NCBI RefSeq assembly: GCF_002960425.1
Contig: NZ_POIZ01000052.1
Span: 62,001 to 126,000, forward strand
DNA length: 64,000 bases
DNA from: Streptococcus suis
GTDB lineage: Bacteria; Bacillota; Bacilli; Lactobacillales; Streptococcaceae
Reading direction: 5' to 3'
The notes under the pieces were generated by a model, which was given only the letters and a program-made list of their open reading frames with translations, ran no database searches and was not told where the DNA came from. Positions 28,393 through 37,972 of this stretch are shown here, one piece after another; the first letter of the stretch is position 1, and each line of letters opens with the position of its first letter. A program made the position numbers and the translations under genes.

Positions 28393-28425
28393 TTGACAGC
28401 ATATATATATATATATATATATAAT
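28393..28425 (+). promoter_or_regulatory. Promoter with an (AT)11 tract in the spacer
   Basis: TTGACA (28393-28398) is followed by GC, eleven AT units (28401-28422) and TATAAT (28420-28425, overlapping the tract). The spacer is 21 bp as read; loss of two AT units would give the optimal 17. The repeat could change length by slippage and so switch the gene behind it. Confidence 0.65.
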
Positions 28426-28469
28426 GGTTATAGGACGAGTTCCGATTATTAAATATGAAGGAGAACTGT

Positions 28470-29171
28470 ATGAAAACAGTTGGAAAGTTTTTTGCGAAAA
28501 AGTTGGCTAGCCTCTTGGTCTTTTTGCTGGTGTTAGGTATAGGGATTTTCTGGTTTAGAAATAGCATCCTAGCATGGTTCCAAGGAACCCACAAGGTTCA
28601 ATATGAGTTTGTCATTAAGAAATTTGAAACGGAAAGCAAGCTGGTTGTAGCAGGTGCCGAGGTGGACACGACTGCCAATCAGACCTTTGAAAATAATCAA
28701 TTAAAAGAATGGCCAGACTGGACAGAACCGATTACCAAGCTCTTTGTAGGACGTGAAATGTCTGTTGATATTCCTGTTCAGACGGAATTCAAGCTGGTCT
28801 TGGAGGGCATTGGTCAGTCAGATGTTCAGATTCAAAACAATACCTTAACCTTCAAGAAACCTGTGCTTGTCGAAGTTGATTCGCAGCAACATGGAGAAAT
28901 CAAAATCAGCAATAATAGCAATGGTATCGTAGATAAGGCGGTCGATGTCTTCACTTCTGGACAAAAGGCTCAGGAATTTCTAAATGATAAATCCCAAGAA
29001 GCCATTTACAAGACAAGTGAGGAAGTATTGAATGACGCGGAACGCCAAGAAAAAGTAGCGGCCTTTGCAGAAACAGCCTTAGAAAACCTCCTCAATCTCA
29101 ACTCAGAAGAAAAACTTGAGGTTGAGATTGAAGTGGCCGACTTGAATTTCCAGATTGTAGACAAGAAATAG
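28470..29171 (+). CDS. DUF4230 domain membrane-anchored protein
   Basis: 233 aa from ATG 28470, chosen because AAGGAG lies just upstream; the in-frame ATG at 28455 would include that site. N-terminal signal anchor (residues 8-32, KKLASLLVFLLVLGIGIFWF), then an extracytoplasmic DUF4230 domain (YEFVIKKFETESKLVVAGAE, GREMSVDIPVQTEFKLVL). No catalytic motif is known for this family. Its promoter contains a variable-length AT tract. Confidence 0.75.
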   Translation: MKTVGKFFAKKLASLLVFLLVLGIGIFWFRNSILAWFQGTHKVQYEFVIKKFETESKLVVAGAEVDTTANQTFENNQLKEWPDWTEPITKLFVGREMSVDIPVQTEFKLVLEGIGQSDVQIQNNTLTFKKPVLVEVDSQQHGEIKISNNSNGIVDKAVDVFTSGQKAQEFLNDKSQEAIYKTSEEVLNDAERQEKVAAFAETALENLLNLNSEEKLEVEIEVADLNFQIVDKK

Positions 29172-29181
29172 CTTTTTAAAC

Positions 29182-29210
29182 AAGGCTGTGTCAGTAGACA
29201 CGGCTTTTTG
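29182..29210 (+). terminator. Terminator after the DUF4230 gene
   Basis: AAGGCTGTGTC (29182-29192) pairs with GACACGGCTTT (29197-29207, one wobble), then T residues. Confidence 0.8.
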
Positions 29211-29284
29211 TCTGATCTGCCATTTCCAAAAATGCCCAAAATATGATAAAATAAAGGACAAGATTTAGAGAAATGAGAAAGCCC

Positions 29285-30565
29285 ATGAAACTTCAAAAAC
29301 CCAAAGGCACCCAGGATTTACTACCACAGGATACGGTCAAGTGGCAGTATGTGGAAAACTTTACCCGCAGCATTTTCAAGCAATACAATTACGCTGAAAT
29401 TCGCACACCGATCTTCGAGCATTACGAGGTCATCAGTCGTTCGGTAGGCGATACGACAGATATTGTGACCAAGGAGATGTACGATTTCTATGACAAGGGA
29501 GAGCGTCATATCACCCTCCGTCCAGAAGGTACGGCACCGGTTGTTCGTTCTTATGTAGAAAACAAGCTCTTTGCTCCAGAAGTGCAAAAGCCAGCTAAGT
29601 TCTACTACATGGGCCCAATGTTCCGCTATGAGCGTCCGCAGGCAGGTCGTCTCCGTCAGTTCCACCAGATTGGTGTGGAGTGCTTTGGTTCCAATAACCC
29701 AGCGACAGATGTGGAAACTATTGCTATGGCCTATCACTTCTTTGAAGAGTTAGGGATCAAGGACATTCGCCTCCATCTCAATAGTCTGGGAAATCCAGAG
29801 AGCCGTTCTGCCTATCGCCAGGCCTTGATTGACTATCTGACACCGCTCAAGGACCAGCTATCTAAGGACAGCCAACGCCGTCTGGAAGAAAATCCTTTGC
29901 GTGTGTTGGATTCTAAGGAAAAAGAAGACAAGGTTGCGGTGGAAAATGCACCGTCCATCTTGGATTACTTGGATGAGGAAAGTACAGCTCACTTCAAGGC
30001 AGTCAAGTCCATGCTGGACAGCTTGGGGATTGCTTACACCATCGACACCAACATGGTGCGTGGTCTGGACTACTATAACCACACTATTTTTGAGTTTATG
30101 ACAGAGGTTGGTGGCAATGACCTGACCATCTGTGCCGGCGGTCGTTACGACGGTTTGGTGTCCTATTTCGGTGGACCAGAAACACCAGCCTTCGGCTTTG
30201 GTATGGGGATTGAACGCCTCATCCTCGTCCTTGAAAAGCAAGGAATTGAACTTCCTCTCGACACCCAGTTAGATGTCTACATTGCTGTTTTAGGTCAGGA
30301 GGCCAATGGCGGAGCGCTCGAGTTGGTTCAAGCCATCCGCAAGCAAGGCTTCCGAGCAGAGAGAGATTACCTTGACCGCAAGCTCAAGGCCCAGTTTAAG
30401 TCAGCAGATGTCTTTGGCGCTAAGACCATTATTACACTTGGTGGAAGCGAGCTGGAAAGCGGACAAGTCGTGGTGAAAAATAACCAGACAAGAAGCCAGG
30501 TCGAAACAAATTTGGAAACACTCAAAACAGATTTTGCAAGCATTTTAGAAGAATTAGAGAAGTAG
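29285..30565 (+). CDS. hisS: Histidyl-tRNA synthetase
   Basis: 426 aa from ATG 29285 ([14 protein letters not shown]), the usual start of streptococcal HisRS; an in-frame ATG at 29273 adds four residues. Class II synthetase motif 2 in [20 protein letters not shown], the histidine-specific motif [11 protein letters not shown], motif 3 in [14 protein letters not shown], and a C-terminal anticodon-binding domain from about residue 330. Attaches histidine to tRNA-His. No T-box leader is visible upstream. Confidence 0.96.
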   Translation: MKLQKPKGTQDLLPQDTVKWQYVENFTRSIFKQYNYAEIRTPIFEHYEVISRSVGDTTDIVTKEMYDFYDKGERHITLRPEGTAPVVRSYVENKLFAPEVQKPAKFYYMGPMFRYERPQAGRLRQFHQIGVECFGSNNPATDVETIAMAYHFFEELGIKDIRLHLNSLGNPESRSAYRQALIDYLTPLKDQLSKDSQRRLEENPLRVLDSKEKEDKVAVENAPSILDYLDEESTAHFKAVKSMLDSLGIAYTIDTNMVRGLDYYNHTIFEFMTEVGGNDLTICAGGRYDGLVSYFGGPETPAFGFGMGIERLILVLEKQGIELPLDTQLDVYIAVLGQEANGGALELVQAIRKQGFRAERDYLDRKLKAQFKSADVFGAKTIITLGGSELESGQVVVKNNQTRSQVETNLETLKTDFASILEELEK

Positions 30566-30588
30566 TAGCTCGGGCTACTACTTTTTTT
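30561..30588 (+). terminator. Terminator after hisS
   Basis: AGTAGTAGC (30561-30569) pairs with GGCTACTACT (30572-30581), followed by seven T residues; the stem includes the hisS stop codon. Confidence 0.85.
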
Positions 30589-30690
30589 ATAGTCGAATAA
30601 AGAGCTATCAGACAAGTCACTTTCGTAGAGTAGGGCAAGGCGAAAGTGACGATCTATCAAAGCGCTTCAAATGACTATATTAAAGTAAAA

Positions 30691-30718
30691 AAAGAGAAGC
30701 GACTGTCGGGTCGCTTCT
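30691..30718 (-). terminator. Terminator downstream of adhP
   Basis: AGAAGCGAC (30695-30703) pairs with GTCGCTTCT (30710-30718). The A-run before it gives a U tail on the minus strand, so it ends adhP transcription about 125 bp beyond the stop. Confidence 0.7.
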
Positions 30719-30733
30719 AGCTTTAGTGGAGAA

Positions 30734-30839
30734 TATAGTCATTTAGTTTTTCTTTTATTACTTCGTTAACTCGCTTTGCCGTACTCCAGTACTGTCTGCA
30801 GCTCGTTGCCTAGTACTAAAAGTAAACTAAAAGACTATA
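30734..30839. repeat. 106-bp MITE-like element with imperfect terminal inverted repeats
   Basis: Left end TATAGTCATTTAGTTTTTCT and right end (30817-30839, read in reverse) TATAGTCTTTTAGTTTACTT agree at most positions. No coding capacity. It ends three bases before the adhP stop codon. Confidence 0.5.
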
Positions 30840-30841
30840 AA

Positions 30842-31867
30842 TTAGTGATGGTGGCAGAAGTCAAGGACCATACGACCTTGGATGGTACCAGCGGCCATTT
30901 CATCAAAGACTGCTTCGGCATCGTCCACAGGACGTTTTTGAACGACAGGAACAACCAAGCCCATAGCACCGAAGTGGAAGGCTTCTTCTAGGTCTTTACG
31001 AGTACCAACCAGAGAGCCGACTACCTTGATACCATCTAGCACAGTCTTGACAATGCTGAGGTCCATGTATTCAGATGGAAGTCCGACAGCCACGACATAG
31101 CCACCTGCACGAACGCTGTCAATAGCCTGGTTGAAGGCAACCTTAGAAACAGCCGTTACGACAGTTGAGTGGGCACCGCCACCCGTTACTTCCTTGATGT
31201 AGCCAGGCACATCTTCCACTTCAAGACCATTGATGATGACATCTGCACCGACTTCCTTGGCTAGTTCTAGCTTGTCATTGTTGATATCGACAGCAATAAC
31301 GTGGGCATTAAAGACTTTCTTAGCGTATTGGACTGCAAGGTTGCCCAGTCCACCAGCACCGTAGATGACAATCCATTGACCTGGTTCTAGGTGTGCTTCT
31401 TTGATAGCCTTATAGCAGGTTACGCCAGCACAGGTGATGGAGCTTGCTTGCGCAGGGTCCAGACCTTCTGGAACTTTTACCGCGTAGTCAGCAGTTACGA
31501 TACATTGCTCAGCCATACCGCCATCAACAGAGTAGCCAGCATTTTTAACAGTACGGCAAAGGGTTTCGCGACCAGTTGTACAGTATTCACACGTGCCGCA
31601 GCCTTGGAAGAACCAAGCAACGCTGACACGATCGCCGACTTTTAAGCTGGTTACGTCAGGAGCAATTTCAGTCACAATACCGATACCTTCGTGACCAAGA
31701 ACACGACCAGGAACCTTACCAAAGTCACCTTGAGCAACGTGTAAGTCTGTGTGACAAACACCGCAATACTCAATCTGTACCAAAGCCTCGCCAGTTTCAA
31801 GTGGACGAAGTTCTTTTTCAACAACGACAACACCAGTAGATTCTGGATTAACAACAACTGCTTTCAT
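30842..31867 (-). CDS. adhP: Zinc-dependent alcohol dehydrogenase AdhP
   Basis: 341 aa MDR-family enzyme. Catalytic zinc ligands in [11 protein letters not shown] and GHEGIGIV, structural zinc cysteines in [19 protein letters not shown]-binding [17 protein letters not shown] near residue 170. Reduces acetaldehyde to ethanol or the reverse. GAGG precedes the ATG. A Rex-like box (31925-31942) upstream suggests NADH-responsive control shared with adhE, which is divergent. The protein ends in three histidines, unusual but natural here. Confidence 0.92.
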   Translation of the reverse strand: MKAVVVNPESTGVVVVEKELRPLETGEALVQIEYCGVCHTDLHVAQGDFGKVPGRVLGHEGIGIVTEIAPDVTSLKVGDRVSVAWFFQGCGTCEYCTTGRETLCRTVKNAGYSVDGGMAEQCIVTADYAVKVPEGLDPAQASSITCAGVTCYKAIKEAHLEPGQWIVIYGAGGLGNLAVQYAKKVFNAHVIAVDINNDKLELAKEVGADVIINGLEVEDVPGYIKEVTGGGAHSTVVTAVSKVAFNQAIDSVRAGGYVVAVGLPSEYMDLSIVKTVLDGIKVVGSLVGTRKDLEEAFHFGAMGLVVPVVQKRPVDDAEAVFDEMAAGTIQGRMVLDFCHHH

Positions 31868-31924
31868 GGCAGACCTCCTATGTATGATTGCACATCTCTT
31901 TGGATGTGTTAATATAGATTATTT

Positions 31925-31942
31925 TTGTTAATAATATCACAA
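31925..31942. promoter_or_regulatory. Rex-like box upstream of adhP
   Basis: TTGTTAATAATATCACAA matches the Rex pattern TTGTGA-N6-TCACAA at 10 of 12 fixed positions (GA replaced by TA in the left half is the weak part). It is 58 bp before the adhP start. Confidence 0.55.
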
Positions 31943-32041
31943 AAACTAAAAGAAAGCAAGTATATCAATAAATGTAGATTCGAGTATCGGTTTGGAAACA
32001 ATCAGAAATCTATCTAATTATTTTCATAAAAAGCTATTTAC

Positions 32042-32056
32042 TTGTAAGCGTTTTCT
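32042..32056. promoter_or_regulatory. CcpA cre site upstream of adhE
   Basis: TTGTAAGCGTTTTCT matches the cre consensus WTGNAANCGNWNNCW at all positions. Confidence 0.65.
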
Positions 32057-32172
32057 TGATAAAATAGAAGCTACAGAGAAGTTTGAGTTGATTTTTGCTC
32101 AGTGATGAGTCGATGAGGGCATTTTCGAACATTTACTGAAAACAGTCAGAAAAATATCAGAAAGCAGGTATA

Positions 32173-32187
32173 AAGTAAGCGTTTTCA
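32173..32187. promoter_or_regulatory. Second cre-like site upstream of adhE
   Basis: AAGTAAGCGTTTTCA matches the cre consensus at all but one position. It lies about 40 bp upstream of the adhE -35. Confidence 0.55.
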
Positions 32188-32204
32188 AAAACAAAACAGA
32201 AAAA

Positions 32205-32279
32205 ATGTGAAAAAATTAACAATTTCTCTTTACAAATAAAAATAAAAGTTGTAGAATAACATTGTGAAAAAGTTAACAA
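32205..32279 (+). promoter_or_regulatory. adhE promoter flanked by two Rex-like boxes
   Basis: Promoter TTTACA (32229-32234), 17-bp spacer, TAGAAT (32252-32257). Rex-like boxes ATGTGAAAAAATTAACAA (32205-32222) and TTGTGAAAAAGTTAACAA (32262-32279) lie directly before the -35 and directly after the -10. They share the same layout, so a Rex dimer at either site would block polymerase when NADH is low. Confidence 0.65.
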
Positions 32280-32309
32280 AATGTTAATAAGAAAATTTGG
32301 AGGAACACA

Positions 32310-34961
32310 ATGGCTGATAAAAAAGTTGTATCACCAGAAGAAAAATTAGTAGAAGCTCGCAAACACGTTGATGAGCTTGTTCAAAAAGGTTTGGTTGCTC
32401 TTGATGAGTTCCGCAAACTTGGTCAAGAAGAAGTAGACTACATTGTGGCTAAGGCTTCGGTAGCTGCTCTTGACAAGCACGGTGAATTGGCAATGCACGC
32501 TTTTGAAGAAACCAAACGTGGTGTATTCGAGGATAAGGCAACGAAAAACTTGTTTGCCTGCGAGCACGTTGTTAACAATATGCGCCATACAAAAACAGTT
32601 GGTGTTATTGAAGAAGATGAAGTAACGGGCTTGACCTTGATTGCTGAGCCAGTTGGTGTTATCTGTGGTATCACACCAACTACCAACCCAACGTCAACAG
32701 CTATTTTCAAGTCATTGATTGCTTTGAAAACGCGTAACCCAATCGTCTTTGCCTTCCACCCATCTGCCCAAGAATCTTCAGCCCATGCAGCGCGTGTTGT
32801 CTATGAAGCAGCTGTGGCAGCTGGTGCTCCAGAAAACTGTATCCAGTGGGTAACAAAACCATCTATGGAAGCAACTTCTGAATTGATGAAGCATGATGGT
32901 ATTGCAACGATCCTTGCAACTGGTGGTAACGCAATGGTGCGTGCGGCCTACTCTTGTGGTAAACCAGCTCTTGGTGTAGGTGCAGGTAACGTTCCAGCCT
33001 ATATTGAAAAATCTGCAAACATCCGTCAGGCAGCACACGATATCGTCATGTCTAAGTCATTTGACAATGGTATGGTCTGTGCGTCAGAGCAAGCAGTTAT
33101 CATTGATAAAGAAGTATACGATGAGTTTGTAGCAGAATTCAAATCTTACAAAACCTACTTCGTTAATAAGAAAGAAAAAGCTCTTCTTGAAGAATACTGC
33201 TTCGGTGTGAAAGCCAACAGCAAAAACTGTGCAGAAGGCAAATTGAACGCTGACATCGTTGGTCGTCCAGCAGCATGGATTGCTGAACAAGCTGGTTTCT
33301 CAGTACCAGAAGGTACCAACATCTTGGCAGCAGAAGTAGCTGAAATCGGTGAAAAAGAGCCATTGACTCGTGAGAAATTGTCACCAGTTATTGCAGTCTT
33401 GAAGGTTGAAGGCCGTGAAGAAGGTCTTGAAGCAGCGCGTCAAATGGTAGAATTCCACGGTCTAGGTCACTCTGCTGCTATCCACACTGAAGATGCTGAA
33501 CTAGCTAAAGAATTTGGTACAATCGTGCGTGCTATCCGTGTTATCTGGAACTCTCCATCTACTTTCGGTGGTATCGGTGATGTTTACAATGCCTTCTTGC
33601 CATCATTGACACTTGGTTGTGGTTCTTACGGACGCAACTCAATCAGTGATAACGTAAGTGCTATGAACTTGCTCAACATCAAGAAAGTAGGAAGACGTAG
33701 AAATAATATGCAGTGGTTTAAAGTTCCTTCTAAAACATACTTCGAACGTGATTCTATCCAATACCTCCAAAAATGCCGTGACGTTGAACGTGTCATGATC
33801 GTTACAGACCATGCCATGGTAGAACTTGGTTTCTTGGATCGTATCATCGAACAGTTGGATCTCCGTCGTAATAAAGTGGTTTACCAAATCTTCTCAGACG
33901 TTGAACCAGATCCAGATATCACAACAGTTTACAAGGGTACAGAATTGATGCGTACCTTCAAACCAGATACAATCATCGCCCTTGGTGGTGGTTCACCAAT
34001 GGATGCTGCTAAAGTAATGTGGCTCTTCTACGAACAACCAACTGTTGACTTCCATGACCTAGTCCAAAAATTCATGGATATCCGTAAACGTGCCTTCAAG
34101 TTCCCAGAGCTTGGTAAGAAATCTAAGTTTATCGCGATTCCAACAACATCAGGTACAGGTTCAGAAGTAACACCGTTTGCCGTTATCTCTGATAAAGCAA
34201 ACAACCGTAAATACCCAATCGCTGACTACTCATTGACACCAACTGTGGCAATCGTTGACCCAGCGCTTGTATTGACAGTACCAGCACACGTTACTGCCGA
34301 TACTGGTATGGACGTATTGACCCACGCTACAGAAGCATACGTATCAACAGTAGCCAACGACTTCACGGACGGTTTAGCTCTCCAAGCTATTAAACTTGTT
34401 TTTGAAAACCTTGAAAGTTCAGTGAAGAATGCGGACTTCCACTCACGTGAGAAAATGCATAATGCTTCAACCATTGCAGGTATGGCCTTCGCCAACGCTT
34501 TCTTGGGTATTTCTCACTCAATGGCCCACAAGATTGGTGGACGTTTCCACACCGTTCACGGTCGTACCAACGCTATCTTGCTTCCATACGTAATCCGCTA
34601 CAACGGTACACGTCCAGCTAAGACAGCGACATGGCCTAAATACAACTACTACAAAGCGGATGAAAAATACCAAGACATCGCACGTATGCTCGGTTTGCCA
34701 TGCTCAACCCCAGAAGAAGCAGTTGCTGCTTACGCACAAGCTGTTTACGACCTCGGTGAGCGCATCGGTATCCAAATGAACTTGAAAGCACAAGGTATCG
34801 ACGAGAAAGAACTCAAAGAACACTCTCGCGAATTGGCTCTTCTTGCCTACGAAGACCAATGTACACCAGCAAACCCTCGTTTGGCTATGGTTGACCATAT
34901 GCAAGAAATCATCGAAGATGCCTACTACGGTTATAAAGAACGTCCAGGTCGTTTGAAATAA
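32310..34961 (+). CDS. adhE: Bifunctional acetaldehyde-CoA/alcohol dehydrogenase AdhE
   Basis: 883 aa. N-terminal aldehyde dehydrogenase half (1-440) with catalytic Cys in GMVCASEQAVI; linker; C-terminal iron alcohol dehydrogenase half (from about 455) with GGGSPMDAAKVMW for NAD and iron ligands in DVLTHATEAY and SHSMAHKIGGRFHTVHGRTN. Reduces acetyl-CoA to ethanol in two steps and recycles NADH in mixed-acid fermentation; it assembles as spirosomes. GGAGG before ATG 32310. Rex-like and cre boxes upstream tie it to redox state and glucose. Confidence 0.96.
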   Translation: MADKKVVSPEEKLVEARKHVDELVQKGLVALDEFRKLGQEEVDYIVAKASVAALDKHGELAMHAFEETKRGVFEDKATKNLFACEHVVNNMRHTKTVGVIEEDEVTGLTLIAEPVGVICGITPTTNPTSTAIFKSLIALKTRNPIVFAFHPSAQESSAHAARVVYEAAVAAGAPENCIQWVTKPSMEATSELMKHDGIATILATGGNAMVRAAYSCGKPALGVGAGNVPAYIEKSANIRQAAHDIVMSKSFDNGMVCASEQAVIIDKEVYDEFVAEFKSYKTYFVNKKEKALLEEYCFGVKANSKNCAEGKLNADIVGRPAAWIAEQAGFSVPEGTNILAAEVAEIGEKEPLTREKLSPVIAVLKVEGREEGLEAARQMVEFHGLGHSAAIHTEDAELAKEFGTIVRAIRVIWNSPSTFGGIGDVYNAFLPSLTLGCGSYGRNSISDNVSAMNLLNIKKVGRRRNNMQWFKVPSKTYFERDSIQYLQKCRDVERVMIVTDHAMVELGFLDRIIEQLDLRRNKVVYQIFSDVEPDPDITTVYKGTELMRTFKPDTIIALGGGSPMDAAKVMWLFYEQPTVDFHDLVQKFMDIRKRAFKFPELGKKSKFIAIPTTSGTGSEVTPFAVISDKANNRKYPIADYSLTPTVAIVDPALVLTVPAHVTADTGMDVLTHATEAYVSTVANDFTDGLALQAIKLVFENLESSVKNADFHSREKMHNASTIAGMAFANAFLGISHSMAHKIGGRFHTVHGRTNAILLPYVIRYNGTRPAKTATWPKYNYYKADEKYQDIARMLGLPCSTPEEAVAAYAQAVYDLGERIGIQMNLKAQGIDEKELKEHSRELALLAYEDQCTPANPRLAMVDHMQEIIEDAYYGYKERPGRLK

Positions 34962-35385
34962 TTTTTCCGTCGAGCCTCTGCGTTGGCTTGGCTAGGTGAA
35001 CTTGAGTTCAACCGTCGCCTTCGCCGCCTAGACTCTCTTAGGAAAAACTGATTTCAAAGCTGGATAGGATTAGCCTTCGTCAATCTGTCTAGATAGCTTT
35101 TGGCTTAGAATGATTATAGTAGTAAGTTTAGGAATGTATGGTAGATTCTGTCTCGGTTAGTTGACCGACATATGATTTACAGGAAAAATGCCTCCAAACT
35201 TTCATATATACCGGTCTATCTTGGGATAGGCTGGTATTTTTGATGGAACTTGGTAGGACTAGAACAATAATCTGGGTAATATTGTTAGGAAACTAGGGTT
35301 AAAGCCTGACTTTTCCATCATATCTTGCCAATTTTCTGTCAATTTGTGGTAGAATAGAAAAAATAGATTTTTTATGAGGGATACC
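34962..35385 (+). other. Intergenic region between adhE and thrC with a terminator
   Basis: No gene is supported. A clear terminator, ATACCGGTCTATC (35208-35220) pairing with GATAGGCTGGTAT (35225-35237, two wobbles) and followed by T residues, lies 250 bp past adhE. The first part has weak GC-rich inverted repeats (for example GTGAACTTGAGTTCA near 34997-35011). TAGAAT near 35351 is a possible thrC -10. Confidence 0.6.
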
Positions 35386-36870
35386 ATGACACTAGTTTAT
35401 CAATCAACACGCGATGCACAAAATACTGTATCGGCTAGTCAAGCTATTTTGCAGGGCTTGGCGACCGATGGTGGTTTGTTTACACCGATTGCTGTTCCGA
35501 CAGTTGACTTGGATTTTTCTGTTTTGAAAGATGCTTCTTATCAAGAAGTTGCCAAGTTGATTTTATCGGCTTTCTTGGATGATTTCACGGCAGACGAGCT
35601 GGACTACTGTATCAACAATGCCTACGATAGCAAGTTTGACACGCCAGTTATTGCCCCAGTTGTCAAGCTAAAAGGTCAGTATAACTTGGAGCTCTTCCGA
35701 GGCTCAACTATTGCCTTCAAGGACATGGCTCTGTCCATCCTCCCTTACTTGATGACGACAGCAGCGAAAAAACACGGTTTGGAAAATGAGATTGTCATCT
35801 TGACCGCGACTTCAGGCGATACAGGCAAGGCAGCTATGGCTGGTTTTGCGGACGTTCCTGGCACGCAGATCATCGTCTTCTACCCACGCGACGGGGTGTC
35901 TAAGGTCCAGGAATTGCAGATGACCACGCAAACAGGGGCTAATACCCACGTGGTAGCTATTGACGGAAACTTTGACGATGCCCAAACTAACGTCAAGCAC
36001 ATGTTCAACGATGAGGCCCTTCGTGCCAAGTTGGCGGCTAAGAAACTCCAGTTTTCATCAGCCAACTCCATGAACATCGGCCGCTTGGTGCCACAGATTG
36101 TTTATTATGTCTATGCCTACGCTCAGCTGGTTAAGACTGGTGAGATTAAGGCAGGAGACAAGGTCAACTTCACCGTTCCGACAGGCAACTTCGGTAACAT
36201 CTTGGCGGCTTACTACGCTAAGCAGATCGGTCTGCCAGTTGGCAAGCTCATCTGTGCTTCCAACGACAACAATGTCTTGACCGACTTCTTCTCAACTGGC
36301 GTTTACGACAAGAACCGCACCTTCCGTGTGACAACCAGTCCGTCCATGGACATCTTGGTGTCCTCTAACTTGGAGCGGTTGATTTTCCACCTCTTTGGCA
36401 ATGACGCTGCAAAAACAGCTGAGCTCATGGAAGCTTTGAGCACAGCTGGTCAGTATGACATTCAAGGAGCTGACGCGGATATCTTATCACTCTTTGCTGC
36501 CGCCTTTGCGACGGAAGAAGAAACCGCTGCGGAAATCAAGCGTGTCTATGACGAGTCAGACTACATTGAAGATCCACATACGGCTGTTGCCTCAGCTGTC
36601 TATAAACAGTATGTGGAGCAAACAGGGGACCAAACTCCGACAGTGATTGCTTCTACAGCAAGTCCGTACAAGTTCCCAGTAGTTGCGGTTGAAGCGGTGA
36701 CAGGTCAATCAGGCTTGACCGACTTTGAAGCCCTTGCCAAACTGCATGAGATTTCAGGTGTAGCCCTGCCACCAGCTGTGGACGGCTTGGAAACAGCACC
36801 AGTCCGCCACAATACCGTTGTTGCAGCTGCAGATATGCAGGCTGAAGTAGAACGTTATTTGGGTGTGTGA
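35386..36870 (+). CDS. thrC: Threonine synthase
   Basis: 494 aa from ATG 35386, with GAGGG just before it; the in-frame ATG at 35374 would contain that site. PLP lysine in FRGSTIAFKDMALSILPYL near residue 110, phosphate-binding TSGDTGKAAMAGF near 150. The N-terminal YQSTRDAQNTVSASQAILQG and long C-terminal part are of the fold-II type shared with E. coli-like ThrC. Converts O-phosphohomoserine to threonine. Monocistronic with its own terminator. Confidence 0.95.
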   Translation: MTLVYQSTRDAQNTVSASQAILQGLATDGGLFTPIAVPTVDLDFSVLKDASYQEVAKLILSAFLDDFTADELDYCINNAYDSKFDTPVIAPVVKLKGQYNLELFRGSTIAFKDMALSILPYLMTTAAKKHGLENEIVILTATSGDTGKAAMAGFADVPGTQIIVFYPRDGVSKVQELQMTTQTGANTHVVAIDGNFDDAQTNVKHMFNDEALRAKLAAKKLQFSSANSMNIGRLVPQIVYYVYAYAQLVKTGEIKAGDKVNFTVPTGNFGNILAAYYAKQIGLPVGKLICASNDNNVLTDFFSTGVYDKNRTFRVTTSPSMDILVSSNLERLIFHLFGNDAAKTAELMEALSTAGQYDIQGADADILSLFAAAFATEEETAAEIKRVYDESDYIEDPHTAVASAVYKQYVEQTGDQTPTVIASTASPYKFPVVAVEAVTGQSGLTDFEALAKLHEISGVALPPAVDGLETAPVRHNTVVAAADMQAEVERYLGV

Positions 36871-36887
36871 TAAAAAATGACTTATGA

Positions 36888-36922
36888 CAAACTGCTTGAA
36901 ACAGGCAGTTTGTTTTCTTTTT
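36888..36922 (+). terminator. Terminator after thrC
   Basis: CAAACTGC (36888-36895) pairs with GCAGTTTG (36905-36912), then a T-rich tail. Confidence 0.85.
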
Positions 36923-36997
36923 TTAATACAAATTAAAATTTACAGACAATTCAAAAAATGATATACTATATATAATTACTTAAGAGTGAGGTGGGCG

Positions 36998-37378
36998 ATG
37001 GCACAGGAACAAGAAAAGGTTTCCCGTGAGAAGAAAAAAGCCCTCTTGAAGCGGCTCAAAGAACGCATCAAGCCCAAGATGAAACTGGTCTATTTGGTAG
37101 CACCGCAGGGCTTGGATACGATTGTGGAAGCCAGTGACTTTTCAGCAGGAGAAGGACAACGCTTGGAACTCATGCGGGACCTGCTCAAAAATGCGGATTG
37201 CTATATCTTTGATGAGCCGACCAGTAACCTGGATTCGCTCAACGAAGCTCGCTTTATCCAGCTGGTCAAGGCACACTGTCAGGGCATGGTCTTCTTGATT
37301 TCCCATAGAAGCTCGACCATGGCCTGTGCGGATACCATCTTCCACTTAGAAGCTAGACAATTAGTAAAGGAAAAATAA
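36998..37378 (+). pseudogene. Truncated ABC transporter ATPase (C-terminal half only)
   Basis: 126 aa from ATG 36998 (or 130 from 36986). It has a signature-like SAGEGQRLELMRDLLKNAD, Walker B CYIFDEPTSNLDS and H-loop LISHRSS, but no Walker A and no membrane part. The profile is that of the last third of an exporter of the ABC-B/CydC kind. It follows directly on thrC and its stop abuts the start of the ECF S-component, so the reading frame may persist only as part of the operon leader. Probably not functional alone. Confidence 0.6.
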
Positions 37379-37972
37379 ATGAAGAAATTACAAGTAAAAG
37401 ATCTGATGGTCACAGGGGCTTTTGCTTCCCTCTACTTTGTTTGTGTTGGTTTGGGAACTCTGCTGAGCCTGGTATTTGATCGGTCGGGCAACATGATGTA
37501 TGCTCCTGCTGGAGCAGCTCTTTTAGCGGGCCCGGTTTATATGCTCTTGATAGCCAAGGTTGGTAAGCCAGGTTCAATTAGTCTGGTCGGTGCGGTCATG
37601 TCCTGTTTCTTTTTCCTATCAGGCTATATGACGGTAGCCTTTCTCCCAAGTTTGACCTTTGGCTTGTTGGCAGAAATGGTAGCGAAGTCAGGTCACTATA
37701 AACAAAAATGGATCAACCTTCTTAGTTACATTGTATTTTCCTTTGGAAATTTAGGTCCCATTATTCTCATGTGGCTCATGCGGGATGCCTATGAAGCTAG
37801 TTTATTGGCGCGTGGGAAGTCGGCTGAGTATGTGGCCCGCGTTATGCTGGACTTTACACCAGGGAATGTCCTCTGGGTGTCAACCACCATCATTTTAACA
37901 GCCCTTGTGAGTGGTCTATTTGGTCAATATATGGTCAAGCGTTATTTTAACCAATCGGGATTTCTTTCATGA
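37379..37972 (+). CDS. ECF transporter S component, MptD/Trep_Strep family
   Basis: 197 aa, about six membrane helices (KDLMVTGAFASLYFVCVGLG, then GNMMYAPAGAALLAGPVYML). This matches substrate-binding S components of the Trep_Strep/MptD family, whose ligand is not known. AAAGGA before the ATG, which abuts the preceding stop. It forms an operon with EcfT (4-bp overlap) and a double ATPase, a complete dedicated ECF importer. Confidence 0.78.
   Translation: MKKLQVKDLMVTGAFASLYFVCVGLGTLLSLVFDRSGNMMYAPAGAALLAGPVYMLLIAKVGKPGSISLVGAVMSCFFFLSGYMTVAFLPSLTFGLLAEMVAKSGHYKQKWINLLSYIVFSFGNLGPIILMWLMRDAYEASLLARGKSAEYVARVMLDFTPGNVLWVSTTIILTALVSGLFGQYMVKRYFNQSGFLS

Noticed and set aside
29172..29284. T-box riboswitch before hisS
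   Set aside because: Only a terminator for the previous gene is present; no T-box sequence or specifier hairpin. The same holds for the region before thrC.
29858..30241. 127-aa minus-strand ORF in hisS
   Set aside because: Shadow frame within a strongly conserved synthetase gene.
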